Source: Bacteroidetes bacterium UBA1947 (GTDB taxonomy: Bacteria > Bacteroidota > Bacteroidia > Chitinophagales > Chitinophagaceae). Taken from it: DNA of 35,986 bases. Positions within the stretch are counted from its first letter, which is position 1. Each line of letters begins with the position of its first letter. Below the pieces are notes generated by a model. The model was not told the origin of the DNA and made no database searches. It saw only the letters and a list, made by a program, of their open reading frames with translations. The stretch lies in contig DDET01000036.1 in the NCBI GenBank assembly GCA_002336915.1, positions 1 through 35,986 on the forward strand. The letters run 5' to 3'. Below, one piece after another: positions 22,940-30,240 of this stretch. Position numbers and translations under genes: made by a program.

Positions 22940-23514
22940 TTTGACGTACGTTTTTTCCATTCAAAAAAAGATACCCCTACCAATATTGCCCCCGCACAGA
23001 TATAGAACCAGCCGGCAACGTGGGGTTGGGACAAGACCTCAAAATTGAGCATCTTTTTATAACCGATCAATGGTGGCTGGTAGGCCATGCCCGGCACTTG
23101 TATGGGCGCGTGAGGGTCCAGGTTGTGCCCGTAGTCATATTCCCACTTGTAAAAATCATAAAAGGAGAAAAGAGCAATTATGATATATATCCCGCTCCAG
23201 ATATAGTAGCCGATCTTCCTGTTCATCAGCAAGACAATAAGTCCCAGCCCCATATAGATCATCATGGTCAGAGGAAGGTAAACAAACTCTTTGAAATCAG
23301 ATTTGTGGATCGTCTTCATCCCGATATAATGGTTAAGCCCGTTCACGACGTCTACATCACCCTTTATGTCATTGATCCATATGTACATCGAAAGCCCGCC
23401 GGGATATTGCGGAGCTTTGAGGTCTATACGCCACATGGGATACAGCCAAAGTGATACCAGGAATAGTATCACTACAATAACACTTATCTTTCCTACTGTC
23501 GTTAACTTTTTCAT
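22936..23514 (-). CDS. Membrane protein of the nos operon, unknown function
   Basis: 192 residues with four predicted membrane helices (about 8-26, 81-99, 105-122 and 168-185). Between the first two is an outer loop with VVNGLNHYIGMKTIHKSDF. A second outer loop is Pro/His-rich (YGHNLDPHAPIQVPGMAYQP). His and Met residues facing outward would suit copper or heme handling, but I recognise no named family. It lies between nosZ and nosL and overlaps nosL by 4 bases, so it is part of N2O reductase assembly or electron supply by context. Confidence 0.75.
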   Translation of the reverse strand: MKKLTTVGKISVIVVILFLVSLWLYPMWRIDLKAPQYPGGLSMYIWINDIKGDVDVVNGLNHYIGMKTIHKSDFKEFVYLPLTMMIYMGLGLIVLLMNRKIGYYIWSGIYIIIALFSFYDFYKWEYDYGHNLDPHAPIQVPGMAYQPPLIGYKKMLNFEVLSQPHVAGWFYICAGAILVGVSFFEWKKRTSK

Positions 23515-23568
23515 GATTGGCTGATAAGAATAGCAGTACCCAATAAACGGTACTGCTATTTTGTAAAT

Positions 23569-25542
23569 TTATTTTGATGCTGTCTTAGCTGAGTCGATGA
23601 TACCCGTACCAAATTTCAAAGGAACATTGCTGCCTTTGGGAGACACACGCATATAGCCTGACATTTCCTGGTGCAATGCCGAGCAAAAATCAGTACAATA
23701 GTACGGATAGATGCCCTGGTGCTGTGGGTTAAATTTCAGCGTGGCAGTTTCGCCGGGCATCACAAGCAGTTCCGCTCCGGGGTTATTCTTAATTGCAAAT
23801 CCATGAGGAATATCCCAATCCTGTTCCAGGTTGGTAACATGGAAATATACTTCATCACCTACATATATGCCTTCAATATTATCAGGAGTAAGGTGCGAGC
23901 GTATAGCTGTCATGTATACGTCTACCCTGTTACCCAGGCGTACAACCTTTGTCTTCTTCTCACCCATAGCCACATACTCATGGTGATTTTTATTGAGGTC
24001 AAAAAACTTCACTTGTTTATCCTTAATAAGTGCTGCAGGACATGACTGCGCATAGTGTGGTTCACCTATTGTTGGATAATCAAGTATCAGTTGCATTTTA
24101 TCGCCCGAGATGTCGTACAACTGTGCGGACTGTGCCAATTCAGGACCTGTAGGCAGGTAACGGTCTTTAGTTATCTTGTTATATGCGACCAGGTATTTCC
24201 CTGCTGGTTTTCTGGTATCTCCTCCGGGTATCATTAGGTGACCCACTGAGTAAAAGGTTGGAACCCTGTCCAATACCTGCAGATCGCTTAGTCGCCATTT
24301 CACCACTTCCGATGACAGGAACATTGAAGTGTAGGCATTTCCTTTACCATCAAATTCGGTGTGTAATGGGCCAAGGCCGGGCTTCTTCACTTCGCCATGT
24401 AGCGCTTCTTCGTACTTCACAACGGGGATGCCGTAAAAATCTCCCTCAAATTTTTTGCCGTCTATAGCTGCCATGAGCTTCTTGAATGAAAATACAGGTA
24501 TTAACGCAGCTAACTTACCACTCCCAACTATGTATTCACCGCTCGGGTCAATGTCACAGCCGTGAGGTGATTTCGGGCATGGGATCATATAGACCATACC
24601 GGGACAGTCTTTCGGGTCCAGTAATAATACATCTTTTTCTATTACAGATGTTGCAGTTTGCTTGTCCTCATCATAGGTATTATGCGCATATTCCGCAGGT
24701 ACTTTTCGACCTTTTCCGGCTTTTGCATATTCTTCTGCTTTTTTCCAGTTTACGGCAACCACGTAGTCCTTGTCTTTTTGTGATGCATTTACTTCCAGCA
24801 AAGTGTATGCTTGCTCTGTATTGTAGCTTGAAAAGAAGAACCAATCATGCGATGGGCCTTTACCCGCATGGCTCAGATCAAGGTTCATCCCCGGCAATAC
24901 TATCTGGAACGCCACGTTCATATGTCCCGATGTTTTGTCTACACTTATAAATGAGGCCGTGCTGTGAAAATTCTGTTTGAAAGAACTGATCGGCACATCC
25001 GCGTCACCTAATGGAACGGAAAAACGGGTGCCTGCTACTACATACTCTGTGTTCTCTGTAATAAACGGCGATGAGTGATTGCCCGCACTATTAGGTATTT
25101 GTATTATTTCCGCAGTTTTAAATGTGGTCAGGTCTATCCTGGCTACGCGAGGTGTATTATTTGCATTTGCAAATAACCAGCGTCCATCCTGCTCACCATT
25201 TGTCTGCGACAGCTCCAGGTGGTGCTGGTCATCCCATGGTATCTGCCCGTTGGTTGTGTTTAGCATTGCCTTTGTTTCCTCGCTATAGCCATAGCCATTC
25301 TCCGGATTAACGGAGAACACCGGGATAACCCTCAAAAGGCGGCCTGAAGGGAGGCCATAGACAGAAACCTGCCCGCTAAAACCACCCGATACGAAATTGT
25401 AGAACTCATCGTATTTCCCTGGGGCAACATATACCTTTGCCGCTGCATCTCCTCCTACAACCGACTCGGTATTTTTCATTTTGCAACTCTGTGCTGCAGT
25501 TATTATCCCTATCGTGCACAGAATTAAAGAAAGCCTATTCAT
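23569..25542 (-). CDS. nosZ: Nitrous oxide reductase, clade II, lipoprotein-type
   Basis: 657 residues. The N-terminus is a Sec-type signal with a lipoprotein Cys (IGIITAAQSC) and lacks a twin-Arg motif, the mark of clade II enzymes. The seven-bladed propeller carries the CuZ histidines in motifs such as WDDQHHLELS, SPHGCDIDPSGEY, GPLHTEFDGKG and GEPHYAQS. The C-terminal cupredoxin domain carries the CuA site, with DIPHGFAI and YYCTDFCSALHQEMSGYM (two Cys, His and Met). It reduces N2O to N2 in the periplasm, with electrons probably from the cytochrome encoded just upstream. No nosR is present, as is usual for clade II. Confidence 0.97.
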   Translation of the reverse strand: MNRLSLILCTIGIITAAQSCKMKNTESVVGGDAAAKVYVAPGKYDEFYNFVSGGFSGQVSVYGLPSGRLLRVIPVFSVNPENGYGYSEETKAMLNTTNGQIPWDDQHHLELSQTNGEQDGRWLFANANNTPRVARIDLTTFKTAEIIQIPNSAGNHSSPFITENTEYVVAGTRFSVPLGDADVPISSFKQNFHSTASFISVDKTSGHMNVAFQIVLPGMNLDLSHAGKGPSHDWFFFSSYNTEQAYTLLEVNASQKDKDYVVAVNWKKAEEYAKAGKGRKVPAEYAHNTYDEDKQTATSVIEKDVLLLDPKDCPGMVYMIPCPKSPHGCDIDPSGEYIVGSGKLAALIPVFSFKKLMAAIDGKKFEGDFYGIPVVKYEEALHGEVKKPGLGPLHTEFDGKGNAYTSMFLSSEVVKWRLSDLQVLDRVPTFYSVGHLMIPGGDTRKPAGKYLVAYNKITKDRYLPTGPELAQSAQLYDISGDKMQLILDYPTIGEPHYAQSCPAALIKDKQVKFFDLNKNHHEYVAMGEKKTKVVRLGNRVDVYMTAIRSHLTPDNIEGIYVGDEVYFHVTNLEQDWDIPHGFAIKNNPGAELLVMPGETATLKFNPQHQGIYPYYCTDFCSALHQEMSGYMRVSPKGSNVPLKFGTGIIDSAKTASK

Positions 25543-25568
25543 ATAGAATATTTAAAAGTGAACTGATA

Positions 25569-26042
25569 TTAGTTTTTACCATCGTTTTTCCGCATAAATT
25601 CTACAATGCTTCTTGCTTCATCATCCTTCAGGTTTTGGTTAGGCATCCTTACCATACACACTTCAAGCAAGGCTTTAGCATTCGCGTCCTTATCCAGCAT
25701 TTCATCTGTGTTGGTAGCAAAGTTCATTATCCACTCGGGCTTCCTCCTGTCGGTGACACCTTTCCATCCGGGGCCTACCAGCTTCTCAGTACTTAGTTTG
25801 TGGCAGGAAGAACATTTCAGGTCATAAATGCCTTCTCCTTGTTTTATCATTTTGTCATCAAGCGGGTGTGTAAGTTCTACGTTGGTGAATTTGCCTACAC
25901 CCTTAGTATCGTCGGCTGCTTTGGCCGTCTCTGTAACCGGGGGGGGGGTGTTCCCTGCAGGTGCCTGCGAAGGATTACCACCACAACTGAGTAAAAAAAT
26001 GCTTGCCGTTATAAAGGCTGCAATGAAAGGTTTGCGATTCAT
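25569..26042 (-). CDS. Lipoprotein c-type cytochrome of the nos operon
   Basis: 157 residues. Lipoprotein signal ends IFLLSC (Cys 20). A low-complexity linker (about 21-60) is followed by a single heme c domain with DLKCSSCHKLSTEKLVGPGW (Cys 77, Cys 80, His 81) and the axial Met in VCMVRMPNQNL. It is the first gene of the nos operon, 26 bases before nosZ, so it is the probable electron donor to NosZ. The linker contains an uninterrupted run of ten C on the coding strand (plus-strand 25939-25948), where slippage would shift the frame before the heme site. Confidence 0.92.
   Translation of the reverse strand: MNRKPFIAAFITASIFLLSCGGNPSQAPAGNTPPPVTETAKAADDTKGVGKFTNVELTHPLDDKMIKQGEGIYDLKCSSCHKLSTEKLVGPGWKGVTDRRKPEWIMNFATNTDEMLDKDANAKALLEVCMVRMPNQNLKDDEARSIVEFMRKNDGKN
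25939..25948. repeat. Homopolymer G10 (C10 in the coding strand)
   Basis: Ten identical bases encode Thr-Pro-Pro-Pro in the linker of the cytochrome c gene. Gain or loss of one base would truncate the protein before the heme motif. Confidence 0.9.
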
Positions 26043-26077
26043 ATTGTTTGTTATTTTGATGAACTATTAATTCTCCT

Positions 26078-26085
26078 CAAAAGTG
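26078..26085 (-). promoter_or_regulatory. Candidate -7 box of the nos operon
   Basis: CACTTTTG on the minus strand fits TAnnTTTG in 7 of 8 positions. It puts the Crp/Fnr-like box at about -42, the usual position for an activator of this family. Confidence 0.45.
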
Positions 26086-26106
26086 CGGCAACAACTACTC
26101 ATAAAA

Positions 26107-26122
26107 TATGACCAAGGTCATA
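26107..26122. promoter_or_regulatory. Crp/Fnr-like operator of the nos operon
   Basis: TATGACC-AA-GGTCATA is a perfect 7-bp inverted repeat of the ATGA-N6-TCAT form. One base separates it from the Rrf2-type palindrome, exactly as upstream of fasciclin. Confidence 0.75.
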
Positions 26123-26123
26123 A

Positions 26124-26143
26124 AACAGACAAAAAGGTCTTTT
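26124..26143. promoter_or_regulatory. Rrf2-type palindrome, copy 5
   Basis: AACAGACAAAAAGGTCTTTT upstream of the nos operon; the GACA-AAAA-NGTC core is kept, with one mismatch in the inner position. Confidence 0.6.
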
Positions 26144-26219
26144 TTTAAGGTGATTATTGTCATGAAAAATGTAGTGCCCAATTCACTTAAAAAAAGAAGT
26201 CCGGTAAAGAAGAAACGAT

Positions 26220-27137
26220 TTAAAAAAGAAAGTAAACTCCCGTCTCTGTTTTAAACTTATTCTTTACAAGGCCGTCAGCATAATACTGTGAAATGGGCTT
26301 ATGATAAGCCACTTGCAAGCCCCAGTGGCCGTAATAAGCTTGTACCCTTGCTGTGGCGTATAATTGGTACCCACCGGTCATATCATTCTTTATTCGTTCA
26401 TTAAACCTATCATAGTCACCTCCGGCCCTATCATACCTTATTCCGGCCTGTGGTATCAGCGTAGTTTGTTTTCGTTTATAGCTATAAAAACCCACCAGGC
26501 CTATACTCAGGCGATTTCCATACTTATACTGGTCGGGGTTCGCTGTAGTGAGAGTGTAAGAGGCATCAAGATTAAAACCGGTGTTCTTGTGAGCGATGGT
26601 ATAGTTGGCGTTGGCTATAAAGTCAAAAGAATGTGTACCTGCCTGCATATTGGGTAAGCCTTCTTCATATTTTATCGCATCCCTTTGGTAGGCGCCTGTC
26701 GGCAATTTTATTCCTCCACCCGCCTGCAAGTATTGCGTCCATGGTTTGCCGGTACAGCTATTACCAATTAAACGAACGTTGGCAAGTAAGGTTATGTCTC
26801 CCGGGCCATTAATTTTGTCTGTCTCCGAAGCCTCAACATGGCTGTTCATTATGTAAGGCAGAAAAGCAAATAGTTGAACCCTCCCAACATTGTAGCGGCC
26901 CCAGAGATTAATTGTATTATAATACTGTATCGACTTTGCTTCGGGATCGTTTTCCCTGGCATCCATATCTGCACTGCTATAAGTGCTGTACAGGTATTGC
27001 AGTCCTGCAAAATTGCTATGCGATTGCGGTAAAATACCAAGGTATTGATTGCTTGACGAGCAGCCGCATAAAGTGCACGCAATATTTGTGTTTGCCATGC
27101 AACATATTATGATGCAGGCTAGTGCTATTTTTCTCAT
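26220..27137 (-). CDS. Outer-membrane beta-barrel protein with N-terminal CxxCxC motif
   Basis: 305 residues. After the signal peptide (about 1-20) the mature N-terminus reads CTLCGCSSSNQYLGILPQ, with C21, C24 and C26. Alternating beta strands then run to a terminal aromatic residue (TETGVYFLF), the sign of an outer-membrane barrel. Strand-like pieces include FAGLQYLYSTYSS, YLQAGGGIKLPTG and YATARVQAYYGHWGLQVAY. The CxxCxC at the periplasmic end could bind copper or iron. The promoter carries both nitrogen-oxide operators, and the gene lies next to the nos operon on the same strand. A role in copper passage for NosZ is a guess from context. Confidence 0.75.
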   Translation of the reverse strand: MRKIALACIIICCMANTNIACTLCGCSSSNQYLGILPQSHSNFAGLQYLYSTYSSADMDARENDPEAKSIQYYNTINLWGRYNVGRVQLFAFLPYIMNSHVEASETDKINGPGDITLLANVRLIGNSCTGKPWTQYLQAGGGIKLPTGAYQRDAIKYEEGLPNMQAGTHSFDFIANANYTIAHKNTGFNLDASYTLTTANPDQYKYGNRLSIGLVGFYSYKRKQTTLIPQAGIRYDRAGGDYDRFNERIKNDMTGGYQLYATARVQAYYGHWGLQVAYHKPISQYYADGLVKNKFKTETGVYFLF

Positions 27138-27205
27138 TTTAAATGTTTAGTGATCAAGAAATGGCTGAATATTAAAGCTATAAATACCCGGGACTTCCAA
27201 AGAAG

Positions 27206-27213
27206 CAAAAGTA
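27206..27213 (-). promoter_or_regulatory. -7 box of the CxxCxC barrel gene
   Basis: TACTTTTG on the minus strand is an exact TAnnTTTG match, about 70 bases before the start codon. It places the Rrf2-type palindrome at about -35 and the Crp/Fnr-like box at about -65. Confidence 0.6.
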
Positions 27214-27224
27214 TTGGGGCAGCA

Positions 27225-27244
27225 TAAGGATAAAGATGTCCTTA
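27225..27244. promoter_or_regulatory. Rrf2-type palindrome, copy 6
   Basis: TAAGGATAAAGATGTCCTTA; seven of ten positions pair with their mirror base and one more is a T/G pair. Confidence 0.7.
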
Positions 27245-27256
27245 ATTAGTGTTTTT

Positions 27257-27272
27257 GATGACATTCGTCATC
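27257..27272. promoter_or_regulatory. Crp/Fnr-like operator upstream of the barrel gene
   Basis: GATGAC-ATTC-GTCATC, a perfect 6-bp inverted repeat with the ATGA-N6-TCAT layout. Confidence 0.65.
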
Positions 27273-27389
27273 GCAACAACAAACACACTTCGAAATACCG
27301 GATTGGAAATATGGCGCGTACAGATGCCGTTTGATAACCCCACGTAGATTTTTCTAGTGTCGCAAACCGAAAACTTGACATAACGAAGA

Positions 27390-27419
27390 AAGGCCGGTAA
27401 TTGCAGCATTACCGGCCTT
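27390..27419. terminator. Hairpin, probable terminator of the broken DUF892 gene
   Basis: AAGGCCGGTAAT (27390-27401) pairs perfectly with ATTACCGGCCTT (27408-27419) over a 6-base loop. On the minus strand the stem is followed by TTTCTTC, so it lies just where the DUF892 remnant would end. Confidence 0.6.
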
Positions 27420-27439
27420 GAAGTAAAAAGAACAGGATA

Positions 27440-27607
27440 TCATATTGTTAGCGCTGCAGGATTAACACGCTTTTCCGCCAGTTTAGTCAGGCGATCGTTA
27501 GTTGTTTTCTCGTCTAAAAGGGCTTTGTGAAACATTTCGGAAACTTGTTCATTACCAACTGCGTGTGCATACGGAGCTGCGGTACCGTAACTGGCAATGT
27601 TCCGGTG
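27440..27607 (-). pseudogene. 3' remnant of a DUF892 (YciE/YciF-like ferritin-fold) gene
   Basis: The open frame between a stop at 27608-27610 and the stop at 27440-27442 reads HRNIASYGTAAPYAHA, then VSEMFHKALLDEKTTNDRLT and KLAEKRVNP. This matches the last helices of DUF892 proteins (EHYEIASYGTL...LxETLxEEKxxDExLTxLAE). The usual EHYE before IASYG is damaged and a stop precedes it, so only the C-terminal third survives. The left part of the gene is lost at a junction where a BON-domain remnant begins on the other strand. Confidence 0.7.
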
Positions 27608-27702
27608 TTAATCTGCTGAACATTGATGAGATAGAACGTGTTGCATGGTCCGTACAGGGCGTTATAGAGGTTGAAGATGAATTGGTTTTTTGCGTAGAAT
27701 GA
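27598..27702 (+). pseudogene. 3' remnant of a BON-domain gene
   Basis: In frame to the stop at 27700, the plus strand reads SGVNLLNIDEIERVAWSV, then QGVIEVEDELVF. This is the C-terminal half of a BON domain (typical pattern: SGxVNSxxExxExERxAWSxPGVxxVEDELxV). The beginning is missing, replaced by the inverted end of the DUF892 remnant. BON and DUF892 proteins are both stress-type proteins often near each other in Bacteroidota. Confidence 0.55.
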
Positions 27703-28070
27703 ACAAGAAGGTATCACACGAAAAATAGCTGGCATAGTTCAGGCATGTGAGAGATCCGGAAGGATATGCCATTAAGGCAGCATTATTTTTTTATCCCAAC
27801 CTGGTACGGATACATGAAGATCGCATTTCAGCTTACATGCAGGCGCTTTCTCAATCAAAAAAACCTGAATGTTTATATTATGCCTTGATTTCAGCATCGT
27901 GCCATATAGATACAAAGACGAATTGCTCTGGCCTAATAAGACGAAAACCTTTTAGCCGCTATAAGGTATGTCCCGCATGGGGAAAGGGCCTCTGATACCA
28001 AGGTTTGGGAGGAAATCTATACAACTAAAAATATCGATAAATTATTGATTTACAAGACGTTGTAATTCCA
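27703..28070. other. Gene-free stretch after the scar
   Basis: A GTG-started 82-codon frame at 27747-27995 is present but resembles no family and has no ribosome-binding or promoter support. I see nothing else that can be supported here. Confidence 0.5.
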
Positions 28071-28135
28071 GAGAGAGAGAGAGAGAGAGAGAGGGAGGGA
28101 TTCGAGCCTAGCCTCCAAATGTATTGATTATCAAT
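28071..28135. repeat. Scar repeat copy A: GA microsatellite plus 36-bp unit
   Basis: A (GA)n tract (28071-28092) is followed by a 36-base unit at 28100-28135 that begins ATTCGAGCCT and ends TTGATTATCAAT. The unit differs from that of copy B at only four positions. Confidence 0.8.
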
Positions 28136-28572
28136 AAGTGAGCTTACTCTTGAACGGAATAACCCCAATTCACGTTCATTTTCTACCTACCAGCTTGTCA
28201 TTTTCCTCTGCCAACCTGAAAAACAGATTGTCGTTACGTTGTTACGACAATTGGCGATGGAGGCTATTTAGTAAATAGAGATCAAATCTATCTTGGACTA
28301 TAGATTTCTATAGTTGAGGCAAACAGTATTTTGTTAGCTATTGTGTTCTAGAATCAGCTGCATCTTATACAGGCCGAAAAAAGCCTCTTCTATATATGGC
28401 TCGATGGATTTTAATCACAAATAGTAAATCTCAATTCAGGGAACTACTCTCCGTTTACAACTTACTTTCATTCTTAGGTCATTACATTGAAAAATGGCTT
28501 ACCTATTAACGGTTGATCTTCATATTCACTTCCTCCATTCTTCGGTCCCGGAGAATGGAGCTCAATTAAAAA
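28136..28572. other. Gene-free stretch with short inverted repeats
   Basis: No coding frame is supportable. Two inverted repeats are seen: ATTGTCGT/ACGACAAT (28227-28251, 9-base loop) and ACTATAG-ATTT-CTATAGT (28297-28314). It may be the worn interior of an excised element. Confidence 0.5.
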
Positions 28573-28718
28573 AAACGCCTGTAAATTACTGATTTACATG
28601 CGTTTATATTTTCAGCAGAGAGAGAGAGAGAGAGAGAGAGATTCGAACCTACTCTCCAAATGTCTTGATTATCAATGATGTGGAAAAACCTCCCAGTATC
28701 TACTCACGAATTACTCAC
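28573..28718. repeat. Scar repeat copy B: hairpin, GA microsatellite, 36-bp unit, ACTCAC repeat
   Basis: The order is hairpin AAACGCCTGTAAAT/ATTTACATGCGTTT (28573-28605), (GA)n tract (28616-28640), the 36-base unit ATTCGAACCT...TTATCAAT (28641-28676), and TCTACTCACGAATTACTCAC (28699-28718). The same order appears at copy C beyond the efflux operon. Confidence 0.75.
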
Positions 28719-28809
28719 TTGAATAAAGTACCACATTTCACGGTAAAGATACTCAATATGAAGGGATGGATAAGAAATTTTCGATAGCCTGATTGGCTTA
28801 GCGTCAAAC

Positions 28810-30225
28810 CTACTTCCATCCTCCTCCCAGAGACCTGTATAGATCTGCAACGGCCGTTAATCTTGAGCGTTTTATAGCGGTCAGTTCGAGTTCACTCTGC
28901 AGTACATTGGCCTGGGCGGTAATTACTTCCAGGTAGGTGGCCAACCCGCTCTTAAATAACATATCTGCATTTGATGTAGCGCCTTGCAAGGTCTCCACCC
29001 TGTTGCTCACGATACTTTCCTGTTGTTGCAGCTTTTCTATCTTGGCCAGAGCATCTGATACTTCTCCCACTGCTACCAGAACAGATCGCCTGAAACTTAT
29101 CACTGCTTCATCTCTCTGTAATAAAGCGATTTTATAATTTGTCTTTAGCTCCTTATGCTGGATCAATGGTTGTGCAATACTGCCGGCGACTATGCCAAAT
29201 AGGGACGCAGGTATGTTGAACCAGTTGCTTGCTTTAAATGAATTAACTCCGCCACTTGCAGTTATTCTCAATGCAGGGTACATCTCAGCCTTCGTAATGC
29301 CTACCTTTGCATCAGCCACTGCGAGGGCCAGTTCCTGAGTTTTAACGTCTGGCCTGTGGCCCACCAGTGATGATGGGATCCCGTCTGATAGGTTATCAGG
29401 AAATACGACCTGGCCGAGCGTTTTGGTCCTGCTTATCTTCCGGGGGTTTTCACCTATTAAGATGCTGAGCGCATTTTCCTGTATCGTTATGTTCTGTTCA
29501 AATTGGGGTATTAATTCGGCGGCAGCCTGTCGTTGTGCCTGTGCCTGTTGTATGGCCAGCAGCGTTACCTGTCCTGCTTCATATTGCAAACGGATGATGC
29601 GCAGCGTGCTATCGTCGAGTGCCATATTTCTTTGAGCTATGGACAGCTGATCATCAAGCATTAGGAGATTAAAATATCCTTGTGCAATGTTATATACCAG
29701 GTTGGTCTGCACCAGGTTACGGGCCTCAACACTCTGCAGGTATTGGGCCCGTGCCTGCTTCTTTCGATTACCTATCTTGTTCCAGATATCAGCCTCCCAT
29801 GATAACGACAGGTTTGCCGAATAGTCTTCAATGTGGTTACCTATGCCGTATTGTTGCAGGCTCAGGCCATTAAGACTGCTATTGGCCGGGCGGTCTGTAC
29901 TTGCGGTTACATTGATACCCAGTGCCGGCACATAATTCCACTTCACCTGCCCTACAAGTAGTTTTGCGGCATCTATATTTTTCATTGCCAGCTGCATGTC
30001 ATAGTTGTTGGCTATCGCCTTGTTGATCAGCTCTATGAGTTGCTCATCCGTAAAGAAGTTCTCCCATGGCATTACGGCTATACCGTTAGTATCGTCCGAT
30101 GTGCCATTTCTGAAATTGGTCGGTAACGACAGTTCCGGGCTTTTTATATTCTTTGATACGCTACATGCACTTACTACAAGCATCAGCAGTAATGTCAGCA
30201 TTTGTCTGTATATATCTCTTTTCAT
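28810..30225 (-). CDS. TolC/NodT-type outer-membrane efflux lipoprotein
   Basis: 471 residues. Lipoprotein signal ends LMLVVSAC. Two repeated OEP domains form the trimeric channel: first half LIELINKAIANNYDMQLAMK and ARAQYLQSVEARNLV, second half VGHRPDVKTQELALAVADAK, SFKASNWFNIPA, and a final LFKSGLATYLEVITAQANVL. Length is normal for NodT-family exit ducts. It is the last gene of the efflux operon, 15 bases after the RND pump gene. Confidence 0.93.
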   Translation of the reverse strand: MKRDIYRQMLTLLLMLVVSACSVSKNIKSPELSLPTNFRNGTSDDTNGIAVMPWENFFTDEQLIELINKAIANNYDMQLAMKNIDAAKLLVGQVKWNYVPALGINVTASTDRPANSSLNGLSLQQYGIGNHIEDYSANLSLSWEADIWNKIGNRKKQARAQYLQSVEARNLVQTNLVYNIAQGYFNLLMLDDQLSIAQRNMALDDSTLRIIRLQYEAGQVTLLAIQQAQAQRQAAAELIPQFEQNITIQENALSILIGENPRKISRTKTLGQVVFPDNLSDGIPSSLVGHRPDVKTQELALAVADAKVGITKAEMYPALRITASGGVNSFKASNWFNIPASLFGIVAGSIAQPLIQHKELKTNYKIALLQRDEAVISFRRSVLVAVGEVSDALAKIEKLQQQESIVSNRVETLQGATSNADMLFKSGLATYLEVITAQANVLQSELELTAIKRSRLTAVADLYRSLGGGWK

Positions 30226-30240
30226 TTTTTTTGTTTTGAA

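Noticed and set aside
27747..27995. 82-codon open frame with GTG start
   Set aside because: No recognisable domain, no promoter or ribosome-binding support, and it lies in a degraded zone.
28091..28110. GGGATTCGAGCC and, at 28641, ATTCGAACC resemble the 3' end of a tRNA-Ser on the minus strand
   Set aside because: No acceptor stem, anticodon arm or D arm can be folded around either copy, so they are kept only as repeat elements that may derive from an att site.
28071..28718. Possible CRISPR array because of repeated units
   Set aside because: Only two or three diverged units of unequal spacing and no cas genes.
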